Below are positions 27,685-39,462 of a stretch of DNA of 64,000 nucleotides, in pieces; the first letter of the stretch is position 1; each line of letters opens with the position of its first letter. This DNA is from an uncultured Faecalicatena sp. (GTDB lineage Bacteria > Bacillota > Clostridia > Lachnospirales > Lachnospiraceae). The translations under genes and the position numbers were made by a program. Where the stretch lies: assembly GCA_948468385.1 (NCBI GenBank), contig CAOKHZ010000017.1, positions 27,403 to 91,402 of the forward strand, read 5' to 3'. Under the pieces are notes generated by a model. The model was not told the origin of the DNA and ran no database searches. It worked only from the letters and a program-made list of their open reading frames with translations.

Positions 27685-28842
27685 ATGCTTACCAAGCAAC
27701 AGACGGAACTCTTTTTAAAAGAATTGGATCCGATGGAACGGGTACTGAAATACGCCCACGAACACGGCGAAAACTTAAACACGACGGCCAGCCTGGACAC
27801 AAAACGACTCGACGCATACAAGGCCGTCCTTTCCTATGTTTTTAAAGATTATGATTGGAATTATAAACTTCACAAAATTTGTGCATTTTCGCAAAATCCC
27901 ACGGAAACTTCTCACGAACCGGAACAAAAGACTCGCGATATGCGCACTCACATGACGCACATGGACTATTCCCTCGAAAACGGAAAAAACTTGTGCATCG
28001 TGCGACACAACCGCTACGCCCCCGCGCAGATGCACGACCACGAATTCATTGAATTGTCGTATGTATTTTCAGGAAACTGCCACCATGATTTCCTGGCGAG
28101 CGAAAGCACAAACGACACCAAAACGTCACTCCCCGGCCATTCTTCGTCCGTCGACATGTCGGAGGGCGAACTCATCATCATTCCCCCGGGAATGGCCCAC
28201 CAAATCGCCGTTTATGATGAGAGCGTCATCATCAACATCCTCGTAAACCGCAACACGTTTCAGAGCGTGTTTTTGCAAAATCTGCCTAGCGGGAACCTTT
28301 TATACCAATTCTTCTGGAAGATGATTTTTTCCGAGGAAGAAAGCAGCTACCTGATATTTAAAAAGACCGACCAGAGCCAGCTTCGGGATTATATCCTGCA
28401 ATTAGTCATGGAATACGTGGAGGAAGAACCCTACGGCCCGCAAGTATGCGAACATCTTTTAGGCATCCTTTTTCTCAAGCTGATGGAAAGCGCAAAGGAA
28501 ACGTCGCTCTCCCCGCATTTGCCCAAGGCCGCGGAACGAATCGCGCCGATGATACTCTACATCCAAGAAAATTACCAAAAACTCACACTTGAAGAACTCG
28601 CCCGGAAATTCCATTATTCCCGGGCAAACATTAATAATATTTTCAAAAAATTTACCGGAACCACCATTCGCCAGTACATAAAAAAACTACGCCTGCAAAA
28701 AGCCGAAGGGCTCCTGCAAAACAGCCGGCTCTCCGTGGAGGAAATTTCCATGAAAGTGGGCTATAATGACATCTCGTATTTCATTGAGCAATTTAGGATT
28801 TGTTATGGGATGACACCGTTGCAATATCGGAAAAACAAATGA
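27685..28842 (+). CDS. AraC-family regulator of the GH78 locus
   Basis: 385-aa regulator. Residues about 95-210 form a cupin-type sensing domain (histidine-rich VRHNRYAPAQMHDHEFIELS and ELIIIPPGMAHQI), with an acidic/Ser-rich loop near 155-170. Residues about 285-385 hold the two helix-turn-helix motifs (LTLEELARKFHYSRANINNI and EEISMKVGYNDISYFIEQF) and the end TPLQYRKN. GAGGGATG lies before the ATG at 27685; upstream in-frame codons have no site. It is 118 bp upstream of and co-directional with the GH78 rhamnosidase, its probable target. Confidence 0.88.
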   Translation: MLTKQQTELFLKELDPMERVLKYAHEHGENLNTTASLDTKRLDAYKAVLSYVFKDYDWNYKLHKICAFSQNPTETSHEPEQKTRDMRTHMTHMDYSLENGKNLCIVRHNRYAPAQMHDHEFIELSYVFSGNCHHDFLASESTNDTKTSLPGHSSSVDMSEGELIIIPPGMAHQIAVYDESVIINILVNRNTFQSVFLQNLPSGNLLYQFFWKMIFSEEESSYLIFKKTDQSQLRDYILQLVMEYVEEEPYGPQVCEHLLGILFLKLMESAKETSLSPHLPKAAERIAPMILYIQENYQKLTLEELARKFHYSRANINNIFKKFTGTTIRQYIKKLRLQKAEGLLQNSRLSVEEISMKVGYNDISYFIEQFRICYGMTPLQYRKNK

Positions 28843-28872
28843 TTTTCCCATATTTTTTTCATGTTTCGTCCG

Positions 28873-28901
28873 TGGAAATTTTATTACAAAGCATCTATAC
28901 T
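28873..28901 (+). promoter_or_regulatory. Candidate GH78 promoter
   Basis: TGGAAA (28873-28878), 17-bp spacer, TATACT (28896-28901), 60 bp before the GH78 ATG. The weak -35 fits an activator-dependent promoter; the lacZ-like promoter at 38360-38388 has the same hexamers and spacing. Confidence 0.45.
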
Positions 28902-28960
28902 GTATTTCAAGAAGAATCATGCGACACACGATTCCATTTATGAACACGAGGAGGACAAAC

Positions 28961-31564
28961 ATGAAAGTTTACAATTTACAAATCAACCATTTGACCACCC
29001 CCGTCGGCATCGACGGCACGCACGTTCGCGTCAGTTGGAACGTAACCGGCGCGTTGTCGCAAAGTGCTTTTCAGGTAACTGTGACGGATGAAAACGGCGA
29101 CGTGCTGGAAGACTCCGGAAAAATAGCATCGGCAAGCATGGCGCACCCTCTACACTTCCCGCTCGCCTACAAGGGAAAATATTTCGTCTCGGTACAAGCC
29201 TGGGATGAAAATGACAAGGCCGGCACGCCGGAATCCATCGCCATCATTACCGGGATTGACAAGACACAGTGGGTGGCGCGGTGGATTAACCCCGAACCGA
29301 AAAATGACACCCGACCAGAACGCGAAACAGATACCACCGCTCAAGAGCGCAAGCGCGCGAGCTACCTGACAAGGGAATTTTCGCTGACCGAAACACAAGT
29401 AAAAACGGCCGCCACGCAAGGAGCATACCTTTACGCGACCTGCCATGGCCTGATGAACATTTATCTCAACGGCAAGGAAATCACCAACCACCAGTTGATG
29501 CCGGGAACGCAGCAGTACGACAAGCGTCTGATGGTGGAGACGTTGCCGGTGGCCGAGTTCTTGCACGCCGGGGAAAACAAAATCGTCGTCACCTTAGGTG
29601 ACGGCTGGTGGCGCGGCTCCATGGGACACGGCCAGGAAAGAAACGTCTACGGCACGGACATCGCCTTCCTCGGGCAACTGGAAATCCATGGCGTACCGGT
29701 GCTCGTAACGGACGGAGACTGGCAGGCAACACAAGAAGGCCCGCTTGGAAAGAACGATTTCATGGCCGGGGAAGAATATGACGCGACCCGGACGCTTTCC
29801 GGCATGCACACGGTAACGGCAGAAAATTTCGGCTACGACAATTTAATCTGCGTCGACACCGTGCCGGTCACGCCGCACGAGACATTTGCGGCCAAATGGG
29901 TTGACACGCCAAACGGCGAGAAGGTACTTGATTTCGGACAAAACCTGGTGGGATACGTCAGGATGGATTTTGAGGGAACGGCCGGGAGGCAGATAACCCT
30001 GACGCACGGCGAGGTGTTGGACAAAGATGGGAATTTCACAATCGCCAACTTCCAGAACCCGGCCGTCGCCACGAAACAAGAAGTCCACTACATTTGCATG
30101 GACGGACGAAACACGTACCATCCGACCAAGACCTACATGGGATTTCGCTATGTTAAAGTGGACGCGGATTTCGATGTGAAACCGGAGTACTTTACCGCGG
30201 TAGCCATTTATTCCGACATGCGAACGACCGCGGAATTTGACTGTGGCATAGAAGAAGTAAACCAATTATTCAAAAATGCGTTGTGGTCAATGAAAGGTAA
30301 TTTCGTCGACGTGCCGACCGATTGCCCGCACAGGGAAAAATCCGGCTATTCCGGCGACTGCCAGGCATACATCCATACGGCAATGTATTTGATGGACTGC
30401 TATCCGGTCTATGCCAAATGGCTGCGGGAACAAGCCGCCGGACAGTACGAGGATGGCTCCATACCACAAATCGCCCCCAAGTGCAGCGCACCGGGACAAA
30501 AGCAAATGATGATGGGCATGATGTCGATGGACGACGGCATTGGCTGGTGTGATTCGTTTGAAATCGTACCCTATCGGCTGATGAAACGTTACGGGGACGA
30601 CGAACTGGTCGTGGAAAACTACGAAGCGCTCAAGAAATGGACGGAGTACGAGATTCACCGCGCCGCACAGACCAGGCCCACGAACATGGACAAACTGCCG
30701 GAAGGACATCGCGATTACATGATTGACACGGGCTGGATGTGGGGTGAATGGCTCGAACCGGGACAAAACGAGGACGGTGCCGCCTACATGACAAACCTGA
30801 TAGTAAACGGCGACCCCGAGGTCGGCACGGCTTTCTTTTATTTACATTTATGTTACATAGAACAGATGGCCGCAAAATTGGGTAAAGACGAGGACGCAAC
30901 CCGCTATCATGGCCTTGCCGAAAAAGCAAAGGCCGCCTACCGCGCGGTTTATACGAAAAACGGCCGCGTAACCGAGGAGAAGCGGCAATGCCGCTTCGTA
31001 CGTCCGATTGCACACGACCTTCTATCTCCAGAAGAAAAGTGCCAAGCGGCCGCCGATTTGGCTGAAAAAATTCGCGAAAACGGCACGCATCTGGGCACCG
31101 GATTTCTGACCACGCACGAATTGTGCCGCGCCCTAAGCCGTAACGGACAAAATAGAACCGCTTATGATTTATTACTGCAGGAGGAAAAACCGGGCTGGCT
31201 CTACGCGGTGAAAAAAGGATGCACCACGATTCCCGAAAGCTGGGACTGCTTTGATGAAGAGGGAAACCCGCACGACTCCTTCAACCACTATTCCTACGGA
31301 GCCATCGTAGGGTGGCTTTTTGACTGCGCCTGCGGCATCGTATTGGAGGACGGCATGATTCGCATCCAGCCATATCCCGACGAACGTCTGGGACATGCGA
31401 AAGCCGTATATCATTCCCCTTATGGAAAAATCGTTTCCGGCTGGAGCTATGAGGATGGAAAATGCAAATACGAGGTCGAAATTCCGGCCAACATGACGGC
31501 AACAATCCTGCTACCGGGAAAAGAGGCGGTACATGTGACCGCCGGATGCTATACTTACAATTAA
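28961..31564 (+). CDS. GH78 alpha-L-rhamnosidase
   Basis: 867-aa cytoplasmic enzyme releasing alpha-linked L-rhamnose. Order: N-terminal fibronectin-like domain (1-100), two beta-sandwich domains including the bacterial rhamnosidase N-domain (about 130-290, with LYATCHGLMNIYLNGKEI), a concanavalin-like domain (about 290-410, with VLDFGQNLVGYV), and the (alpha/alpha)6 catalytic domain (about 415-770). The catalytic block FVDVPTDCPHREKSGYSGDC matches the family TDCP-x-R-E/D-x-x-G-x-x-GD pattern. A C-terminal beta domain follows. GAGGAGG precedes the ATG at 28961. No signal peptide, so it acts on imported glycosides. With the GH106 gene at 2236 it makes two different rhamnosidase families in this window. 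Confidence 0.92.
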   Translation: MKVYNLQINHLTTPVGIDGTHVRVSWNVTGALSQSAFQVTVTDENGDVLEDSGKIASASMAHPLHFPLAYKGKYFVSVQAWDENDKAGTPESIAIITGIDKTQWVARWINPEPKNDTRPERETDTTAQERKRASYLTREFSLTETQVKTAATQGAYLYATCHGLMNIYLNGKEITNHQLMPGTQQYDKRLMVETLPVAEFLHAGENKIVVTLGDGWWRGSMGHGQERNVYGTDIAFLGQLEIHGVPVLVTDGDWQATQEGPLGKNDFMAGEEYDATRTLSGMHTVTAENFGYDNLICVDTVPVTPHETFAAKWVDTPNGEKVLDFGQNLVGYVRMDFEGTAGRQITLTHGEVLDKDGNFTIANFQNPAVATKQEVHYICMDGRNTYHPTKTYMGFRYVKVDADFDVKPEYFTAVAIYSDMRTTAEFDCGIEEVNQLFKNALWSMKGNFVDVPTDCPHREKSGYSGDCQAYIHTAMYLMDCYPVYAKWLREQAAGQYEDGSIPQIAPKCSAPGQKQMMMGMMSMDDGIGWCDSFEIVPYRLMKRYGDDELVVENYEALKKWTEYEIHRAAQTRPTNMDKLPEGHRDYMIDTGWMWGEWLEPGQNEDGAAYMTNLIVNGDPEVGTAFFYLHLCYIEQMAAKLGKDEDATRYHGLAEKAKAAYRAVYTKNGRVTEEKRQCRFVRPIAHDLLSPEEKCQAAADLAEKIRENGTHLGTGFLTTHELCRALSRNGQNRTAYDLLLQEEKPGWLYAVKKGCTTIPESWDCFDEEGNPHDSFNHYSYGAIVGWLFDCACGIVLEDGMIRIQPYPDERLGHAKAVYHSPYGKIVSGWSYEDGKCKYEVEIPANMTATILLPGKEAVHVTAGCYTYN

Positions 31565-31589
31565 CTCCATTTTTTCCAATCATACCTAC

Positions 31590-31630
31590 GGAACCGAATG
31601 ATATCTTTCCCTACGAAATCATTCGGTTCC
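31590..31630. terminator. Bidirectional terminator between GH78 and the Rpn gene
   Basis: GGAACCGAATGAT and its exact complement enclose a 15-nt loop in the gap between convergent genes; a short U-rich stretch follows on the plus strand. Confidence 0.7.
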
Positions 31631-31640
31631 TCTTTTGGGC

Positions 31641-32774
31641 TTACATAACTCTTGCAATATTCTTTTCTTTCCTGCTTTTTGCCAATTCTTTTATAATTTT
31701 CCCCAAATCATAATCACAGCCCAACCGATTTACCACCTCACAGATTTCCTGCACGACCGATTCCTTTTCTTCCAACATGTCTGCAATCTCCGCCACATCA
31801 TACCCTTTTTTCATTTTCTTGCAAATCAGGCTGACAAGTTTCTCTTCTCTTCCTTCCTCTCTTCCTTCCTCCCTGCTAACCCGTCTTGTCTCCTGCACGT
31901 CATATGCCTCAAAGCTGTCAAACAACATGTCAAATTTCCTCCGTTCTATCTGGTCGGTAAATGCCTCCACCTCGTCGCGAGGCACGTTCAGACGATAAAG
32001 CAAAACAGCTATGATTTTACCGATCAGATGCAATAAATATTCCGGGGTGTTCTCGCTCAAATTATCCAGATATTTAACCGGAACATCCTTTAACTTTTTG
32101 AACTCTGAAGAATTCCGTAGCTTGTTTATCAACATCAACAAGGATAATTCGTCGCCCTTTTCAATCAGTTTTGCATCACTGTAATCATGAAGTGGGACGA
32201 CCAAATAACGGAAATCAGGAATGTACTCACCCAATACGTCACTTAAATACACCCGCTCATGGAAATTTTTCACCGCGCTCCATGTTTCACTGCCCTCATA
32301 ATATACAATGGGACGAATCGGCGGATATTTAAAATCCTTCGTTTTTGTGATACCCGGATGCAATCGTTCCTGTTCATTTTCATAATCCGTCAATACCATC
32401 ACGATGTAACGCAATAAACGAAACGCCATATCATAATGTACTTTTGACTGATGTTCCACGATGGCAATTAAAAATAGTTCCATGCCCCTAATACGAACTT
32501 TCTTCACGACATCCGAATCCCGTCCCTCCTGAAACATCGGTAAAAAGCGTTCGGAAATATCCTCGATGTCCTCCGGCCGCACGTCTTTCAAGAACGGGAT
32601 TTCCGTGTAACCACGCAAAAATTCGGCACACAAAATGGGATCCTCGAAAATCAGTTTCGCCCCATTGTCACCAACCTGCCTATTCCTGATAACTTTTTCT
32701 GCGCCTTTCTCCACACGCGCTTTCCCCTGATTTCTGGTCATGTTTTCCTTTCTTACGTTTCGTTTGCTGCCCAT
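31641..32774 (-). CDS. Rpn-family putative nuclease/transposase
   Basis: 377-aa protein of the Rpn (recombination-promoting nuclease, PD-(D/E)XK) group common in Lachnospiraceae. The N-terminal nuclease half shows AKLIFEDPILCAEFLRGY, the acidic SDVVKKVRI strand and the following FLIAIVEHQSKV core (residues about 60-130). The C-terminal part has the tandem REEGREEGREE helix and a short helix-turn-helix-like segment (YDVAEIADMLEEKESVVQEI). The start at 32774 follows AAGGAGA by 7 nt; the longer ORF upstream has no site. A second, broken member of this broad family is at 59334. Confidence 0.8.
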   Translation of the reverse strand: MGSKRNVRKENMTRNQGKARVEKGAEKVIRNRQVGDNGAKLIFEDPILCAEFLRGYTEIPFLKDVRPEDIEDISERFLPMFQEGRDSDVVKKVRIRGMELFLIAIVEHQSKVHYDMAFRLLRYIVMVLTDYENEQERLHPGITKTKDFKYPPIRPIVYYEGSETWSAVKNFHERVYLSDVLGEYIPDFRYLVVPLHDYSDAKLIEKGDELSLLMLINKLRNSSEFKKLKDVPVKYLDNLSENTPEYLLHLIGKIIAVLLYRLNVPRDEVEAFTDQIERRKFDMLFDSFEAYDVQETRRVSREEGREEGREEKLVSLICKKMKKGYDVAEIADMLEEKESVVQEICEVVNRLGCDYDLGKIIKELAKSRKEKNIARVM

Positions 32775-33235
32775 GCACAATCTCCTTTCTTTTTGCCTTG
32801 AACAAAAAACGAATACGCTTACATGTATTATAACAAGCAAGCACTAAAATAACAATCCAGAATTTCCAGACCATTATAGTTTATCCTTTATTTGTTACTG
32901 TAAAAGGTAACTCGTTTTCTGTTCTTGTCATTTGTTTTCATGCCGCACGCCAAGCACGTCTTCCATACATGGCAAACGACATCTCCGCATTATAGTTTTT
33001 ACATCAATCTTGAATTCTCTGGTGAAATACCACGAAACCTGTGAACCACCCGTCGGCAATCCCCTTGTATAACCGGCACCCAAAGACTCATGAACGTCGT
33101 CATGTATCGGACAGATATGATTTTCGAAATGAATCCGTCCAGAATTTTGATGCGTAAATATCATACCACGTCATATTTCCAATCGTCAACATGGCATATT
33201 GCATAAAAAATAGACATTCTATAATTACTAATGAA
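32775..33235. other. Gene-poor stretch
   Basis: About 460 bp without a gene I can support. A 78-codon minus-strand ORF at 32928-33164 has no ribosome site and resembles nothing known to me, so it is not called. Confidence 0.5.
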
Positions 33236-33336
33236 CGGGGCTGTCGGAAAATGACGAGTCATGCACGATATACAATGTAAACGCTCACATGCTGCATCTA
33301 TATATTGTTCAGAAATATCATTTCCCGACGGCCCCG
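33236..33336. mobile_element. 101-bp inverted-repeat element (MITE-like)
   Basis: A 19-bp arm beginning CGGGGCTGTCGGAAAATGA is repeated inverted at 33318-33336 with two mismatches, enclosing 63 bp with no ORF. The arm begins GGGGCTGTC, like the ends of many Firmicutes insertion sequences (IS1182/IS4-like). No target duplication is obvious. Because it lies after the broken symporter gene it could also fold as a terminator, but there is no U-run. Confidence 0.5.
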
Positions 33337-33403
33337 CTTCCTTCCCATTTATTTTTGTAAAAATCTGGTTACTTCGGATATAAAATTCCTACAGCCGTCC
33401 TTT

Positions 33404-34873
33404 TCACACGTTTCCCTGCAATTCCTGATTCGCCTTCTCCACGTTCAGCCTCGACAAAATCAGCGTGATAAGCAGGTTAATGGCAAATGGGATCCACAAG
33501 TACATGACATACAGCATGTTGATCGTGGACGGTGCCTGCACGACTGCCTTGCCGTCGAACCCGCTGACCGCCAAGAGCCATCCGGCCACCGCCGTTCCGA
33601 TGCCGCCGCCCAGCTTGATTCCAAGCGACGTACAGGAATACATCGTCCCGTCCACCCGCTTATGCTTCGTAAGCCAGGTATACTCCGAGCAGGAGGCAAT
33701 GACCGCGTTCATGTCACCCTGCCACGGCCCCTGCCCGAACGCCGCCACCGCAGTAAATAAAAGCATCAGCGGCACGCTGCCCAGATAGGCCGCCAGGATT
33801 ACCAACGCGCGTCCGACGGTGGCAATCGTGTAACTGGCCACGTTTAACTTATACATGCCCTTCCATTTTGCCACGAGCATCGGCGTAAATACCAACGCCA
33901 CAATCAGCGGAATGTTGATGAACCAGGAAAACACGCCGTAAAGATTTTCATTCAATAGTACATAGGTCATAAAATATACGCCCATGTTGAGCATTGCCGT
34001 GTAAATCTGCTGCAAAATGTAGGCTCCGCAAATCATCAGGTAATATTTGTTCGCCACGAGCAATTTCATCGCTTCGACGAGGCCGTATTCTTTCTCCTGC
34101 GTCGTCGAACCGTCTCCTGCCGTTACCGCACCAACGGCCGCCGTCGCAGTGCTTCCCGCTTTGTCCATCGCCGCCGTGCCTGCCCGCTCGTCTTCTTCCC
34201 CCGATTCAATCTCCGCCTTCGCGTTGCCCTCCGCGAGCTCCTCCTCCGGCAATTCCTTCACCGAAAACACCGATAAAGAATTAATCATGAGTCCGATGAC
34301 GGCATAAATGATGGCAATCGTCCGCCAACCATTCGCCCCGCCGCCAAGCATTGAAACCGCCTGCAACGTGATTGACTGAATCAGCAGGCTTGTGGCAAAG
34401 GCGAACATAAAGCGAAACGAACCCATTTGCACACGTTCCTTGCTGCTTTTCGTCACCAACGAGGTCAGAGCCGAATAGGCGATATTGTTCGCCGTATAAA
34501 ATACCGCGTTCAGTAGCGTATACGTAATAAAAAACCAGGCATACTGTGCCGTCTCTCCAAGGTTTACGGGAATGGCAAAAATCCCGATTAACGTCAGGGC
34601 ACAGCCAAAATACCCATAAAACATCCACGGCCTCGCCTTCCCCATTTTCGTGTTCGTCTAGTCAATCATCGCCCCGAAAAACACGTCCGTCACCCCGTCA
34701 AACAGCTTGGAAACCGCAATCAGGCTCCCGACGATTCCGGCATTCAGACCAATCGAATTTGTCAAATACAGCATGACGAAAGACGAAAGAAACGCATACA
34801 CGACATTTCCGGCAATGTCTCCCGAACCATAACCAATTTTGTTATACCATTTCAAATATGTTCTCTCTTCCAT
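33404..34873 (-). pseudogene. GPH-family symporter broken by one in-frame amber codon
   Basis: A 489-codon frame encodes a full GPH symporter except for one TAG at 34660-34658, after residue 71. The N-terminal piece ends KLFDGVTDVFFGAMID and the frame resumes TNTKMGKARPW, exactly across the conserved D-x-T-x-T-x-x-GK-x-RPW signature loop, so the stop is a point mutation (one transition from CAG) and not a gene boundary. No ribosome site precedes the next ATG. A 40-residue low-complexity Ala/Glu/Thr/Gly insert lies in the central loop. It follows the GH2 lacZ-like gene on the same strand and was probably its transporter. Either inactive, or read through by a suppressor tRNA. Confidence 0.85.
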
Positions 34874-34934
34874 TTTAATCCTCCATTACTATGAGCACTT
34901 GGCGTTCGTCTTTTGAACGCCTACATGCGAATGT

Positions 34935-34981
34935 ACTCCGCACACTTTGGCAAGGTGTTTTCGAGCCTAGTTGTGCGGAGT
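34935..34981 (-). terminator. Hairpin after the GH2 gene
   Basis: AACTCCGCAC-type 9-bp arms (34935-34943 and 34973-34981) enclose a 29-nt loop just after the beta-galactosidase stop; a second hairpin, GGCGTTC/GAACGCC with a 7-nt loop, follows at about 34889-34909. No strong U-run, so they may attenuate or process the mRNA before the symporter. Confidence 0.45.
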
Positions 34982-34985
34982 TTCC

Positions 34986-38318
<3,333 letters not shown>

Positions 38319-38334
38319 TTATGCGGTTTGAAAG

Positions 38335-38407
38335 TTTTGTCTCGCTTTTGTCTGTATCCAGTATAAAATGGAAGTGCCAGATTTTCCATAAACTACAATA
38401 GACAAAA
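38335..38407. promoter_or_regulatory. Candidate AraC operator sites
   Basis: TTTTGTCT occurs twice in direct orientation one helical turn apart (38335-38342, 38346-38353) around the lacZ-side start region, and once inverted (38400-38407) over the -35 of the araC-side promoter. This two-plus-one arrangement fits AraC-type activation and autoregulation. Confidence 0.45.
38360..38388 (-). promoter_or_regulatory. Candidate promoter of the GH2 gene
   Basis: Minus-strand TGGAAA (38388-38383), 17-bp spacer, TATACT (38365-38360), 84 bp before the beta-galactosidase start; weak -35 as expected for an activated promoter. Confidence 0.45.
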
Positions 38408-38427
38408 CATGCACAAAGTTGTACAAT
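38399..38427 (+). promoter_or_regulatory. Promoter of the AraC gene at 38449
   Basis: TAGACA (38399-38404), 17-bp spacer, TACAAT (38422-38427), giving a short leader with the AAGGAGG site. Confidence 0.6.
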
Positions 38428-38448
38428 GCAAAATAAGGAGGTATCCCC

Positions 38449-39318
38449 ATGTATGCAAATTCCGCTTATTTAAATCACTCCTTGGTGGATTTCAAGGACA
38501 AGAGCCGTCCGCTGATCGTCGCCAGCTGCGGCACGTACCACCTATACACGAAGCCGCGCCTTCCCACCTACCGCCCCCGGGGGCGAATTGATTTCCAACT
38601 GCTCTACATCGCGTCGGGGAAGGCTTATTTTCATTTTGGAAGCGAGGAAAATGAAACCATCGTCACGGCCGGTCACATGGTGCTTTACCGTCCGCGCGAA
38701 ATGCAGAAGTATGAATATTATGCCATAGACCAGACCGAAGTATACTGGGTTCACTTTACCGGCAGCGACGTGACCAACCTTCTACGTAAATATGAGATTC
38801 CCATCAAGGAACACGTATTTTACACGGGGACGTCCCCCGAATATCAATGGATTTTCCGGCAGATGATTCAAGAATTGCAAAATTGCCGAGAGAATTACCA
38901 GATGCTTTTGACCATGCTGCTGGGGCAGATTTTCATCCACATCAACCGCCAACTGAAAGAAGGGAACAAGGCTACCAGCTACATGCTTGAGGAAACCGAG
39001 CGGGCGACAAGGTATTTCAGTGAAAATTACAACAAGCCGATTTGCATCGAGGAATACGCGGAATCAAGACACGTCAGTGCCTGCTGGTTCATTCGCCAGT
39101 TCAAGCACTACACGGGAATGCCACCGATGCAGTACATCCTCTCCGTCCGCATCGCGAACGCCCAAAACCTATTGGAGACCACCTCGTACACCGTTTCCGA
39201 GGTAGCCTCCATCATCGGTTATGACAATCCGCTGTACTTCAGCCGATTGTTCAAAAAACAATTGGGAATGTCGCCCACCGAATACCGCAAGCGGCAGGCC
39301 GTGATATTGGAAAGGTAA
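38449..39318 (+). CDS. AraC-family regulator of the GH2 locus
   Basis: 289-aa regulator. The N-terminal about 150 residues form an AraC-type cupin (RIDFQLLYIASGKAYFHFGS and VTAGHMVLYRPREMQKYEYY); residues about 185-285 hold the two helix-turn-helix motifs (ICIEEYAESRHVSACWFIRQ and VSEVASIIGYDNPLYFSRLF) and the end SPTEYRKRQ. AAGGAGG lies 7 nt before the ATG. Divergent from the GH2 gene, with repeated TTTTGTCT sites between them. Confidence 0.9.
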   Translation: MYANSAYLNHSLVDFKDKSRPLIVASCGTYHLYTKPRLPTYRPRGRIDFQLLYIASGKAYFHFGSEENETIVTAGHMVLYRPREMQKYEYYAIDQTEVYWVHFTGSDVTNLLRKYEIPIKEHVFYTGTSPEYQWIFRQMIQELQNCRENYQMLLTMLLGQIFIHINRQLKEGNKATSYMLEETERATRYFSENYNKPICIEEYAESRHVSACWFIRQFKHYTGMPPMQYILSVRIANAQNLLETTSYTVSEVASIIGYDNPLYFSRLFKKQLGMSPTEYRKRQAVILER

Positions 39319-39376
39319 TTTCCCGCATTTTGGTATTCGTACATTTCAGTCGACGTGTCAATTGCAAAATTATTTC

Positions 39377-39405
39377 TTGTAAATGATACAAACCTTTTGT
39401 ATACT
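39377..39405 (+). promoter_or_regulatory. Promoter of the AAA/nuclease gene
   Basis: TTGTAA (39377-39382), 17-bp spacer, TATACT (39400-39405), 57 bp before the ATG. Confidence 0.6.
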
Positions 39406-39462
39406 TATGCTTAAAGAAAACATGACACCATTTGTTTGAACCATTGATGGAGGTATCATAAC

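Noticed and set aside
32928-33164. 78-codon minus-strand ORF
   Set aside because: No ribosome site, no known motif, and a promoter-like -10 falls on its start codon.
34658-34660. Pyrrolysine at the symporter TAG
   Set aside because: No pyl genes in view, and TAG serves as a normal stop elsewhere in the window (for example the AraC gene ending at 8111).
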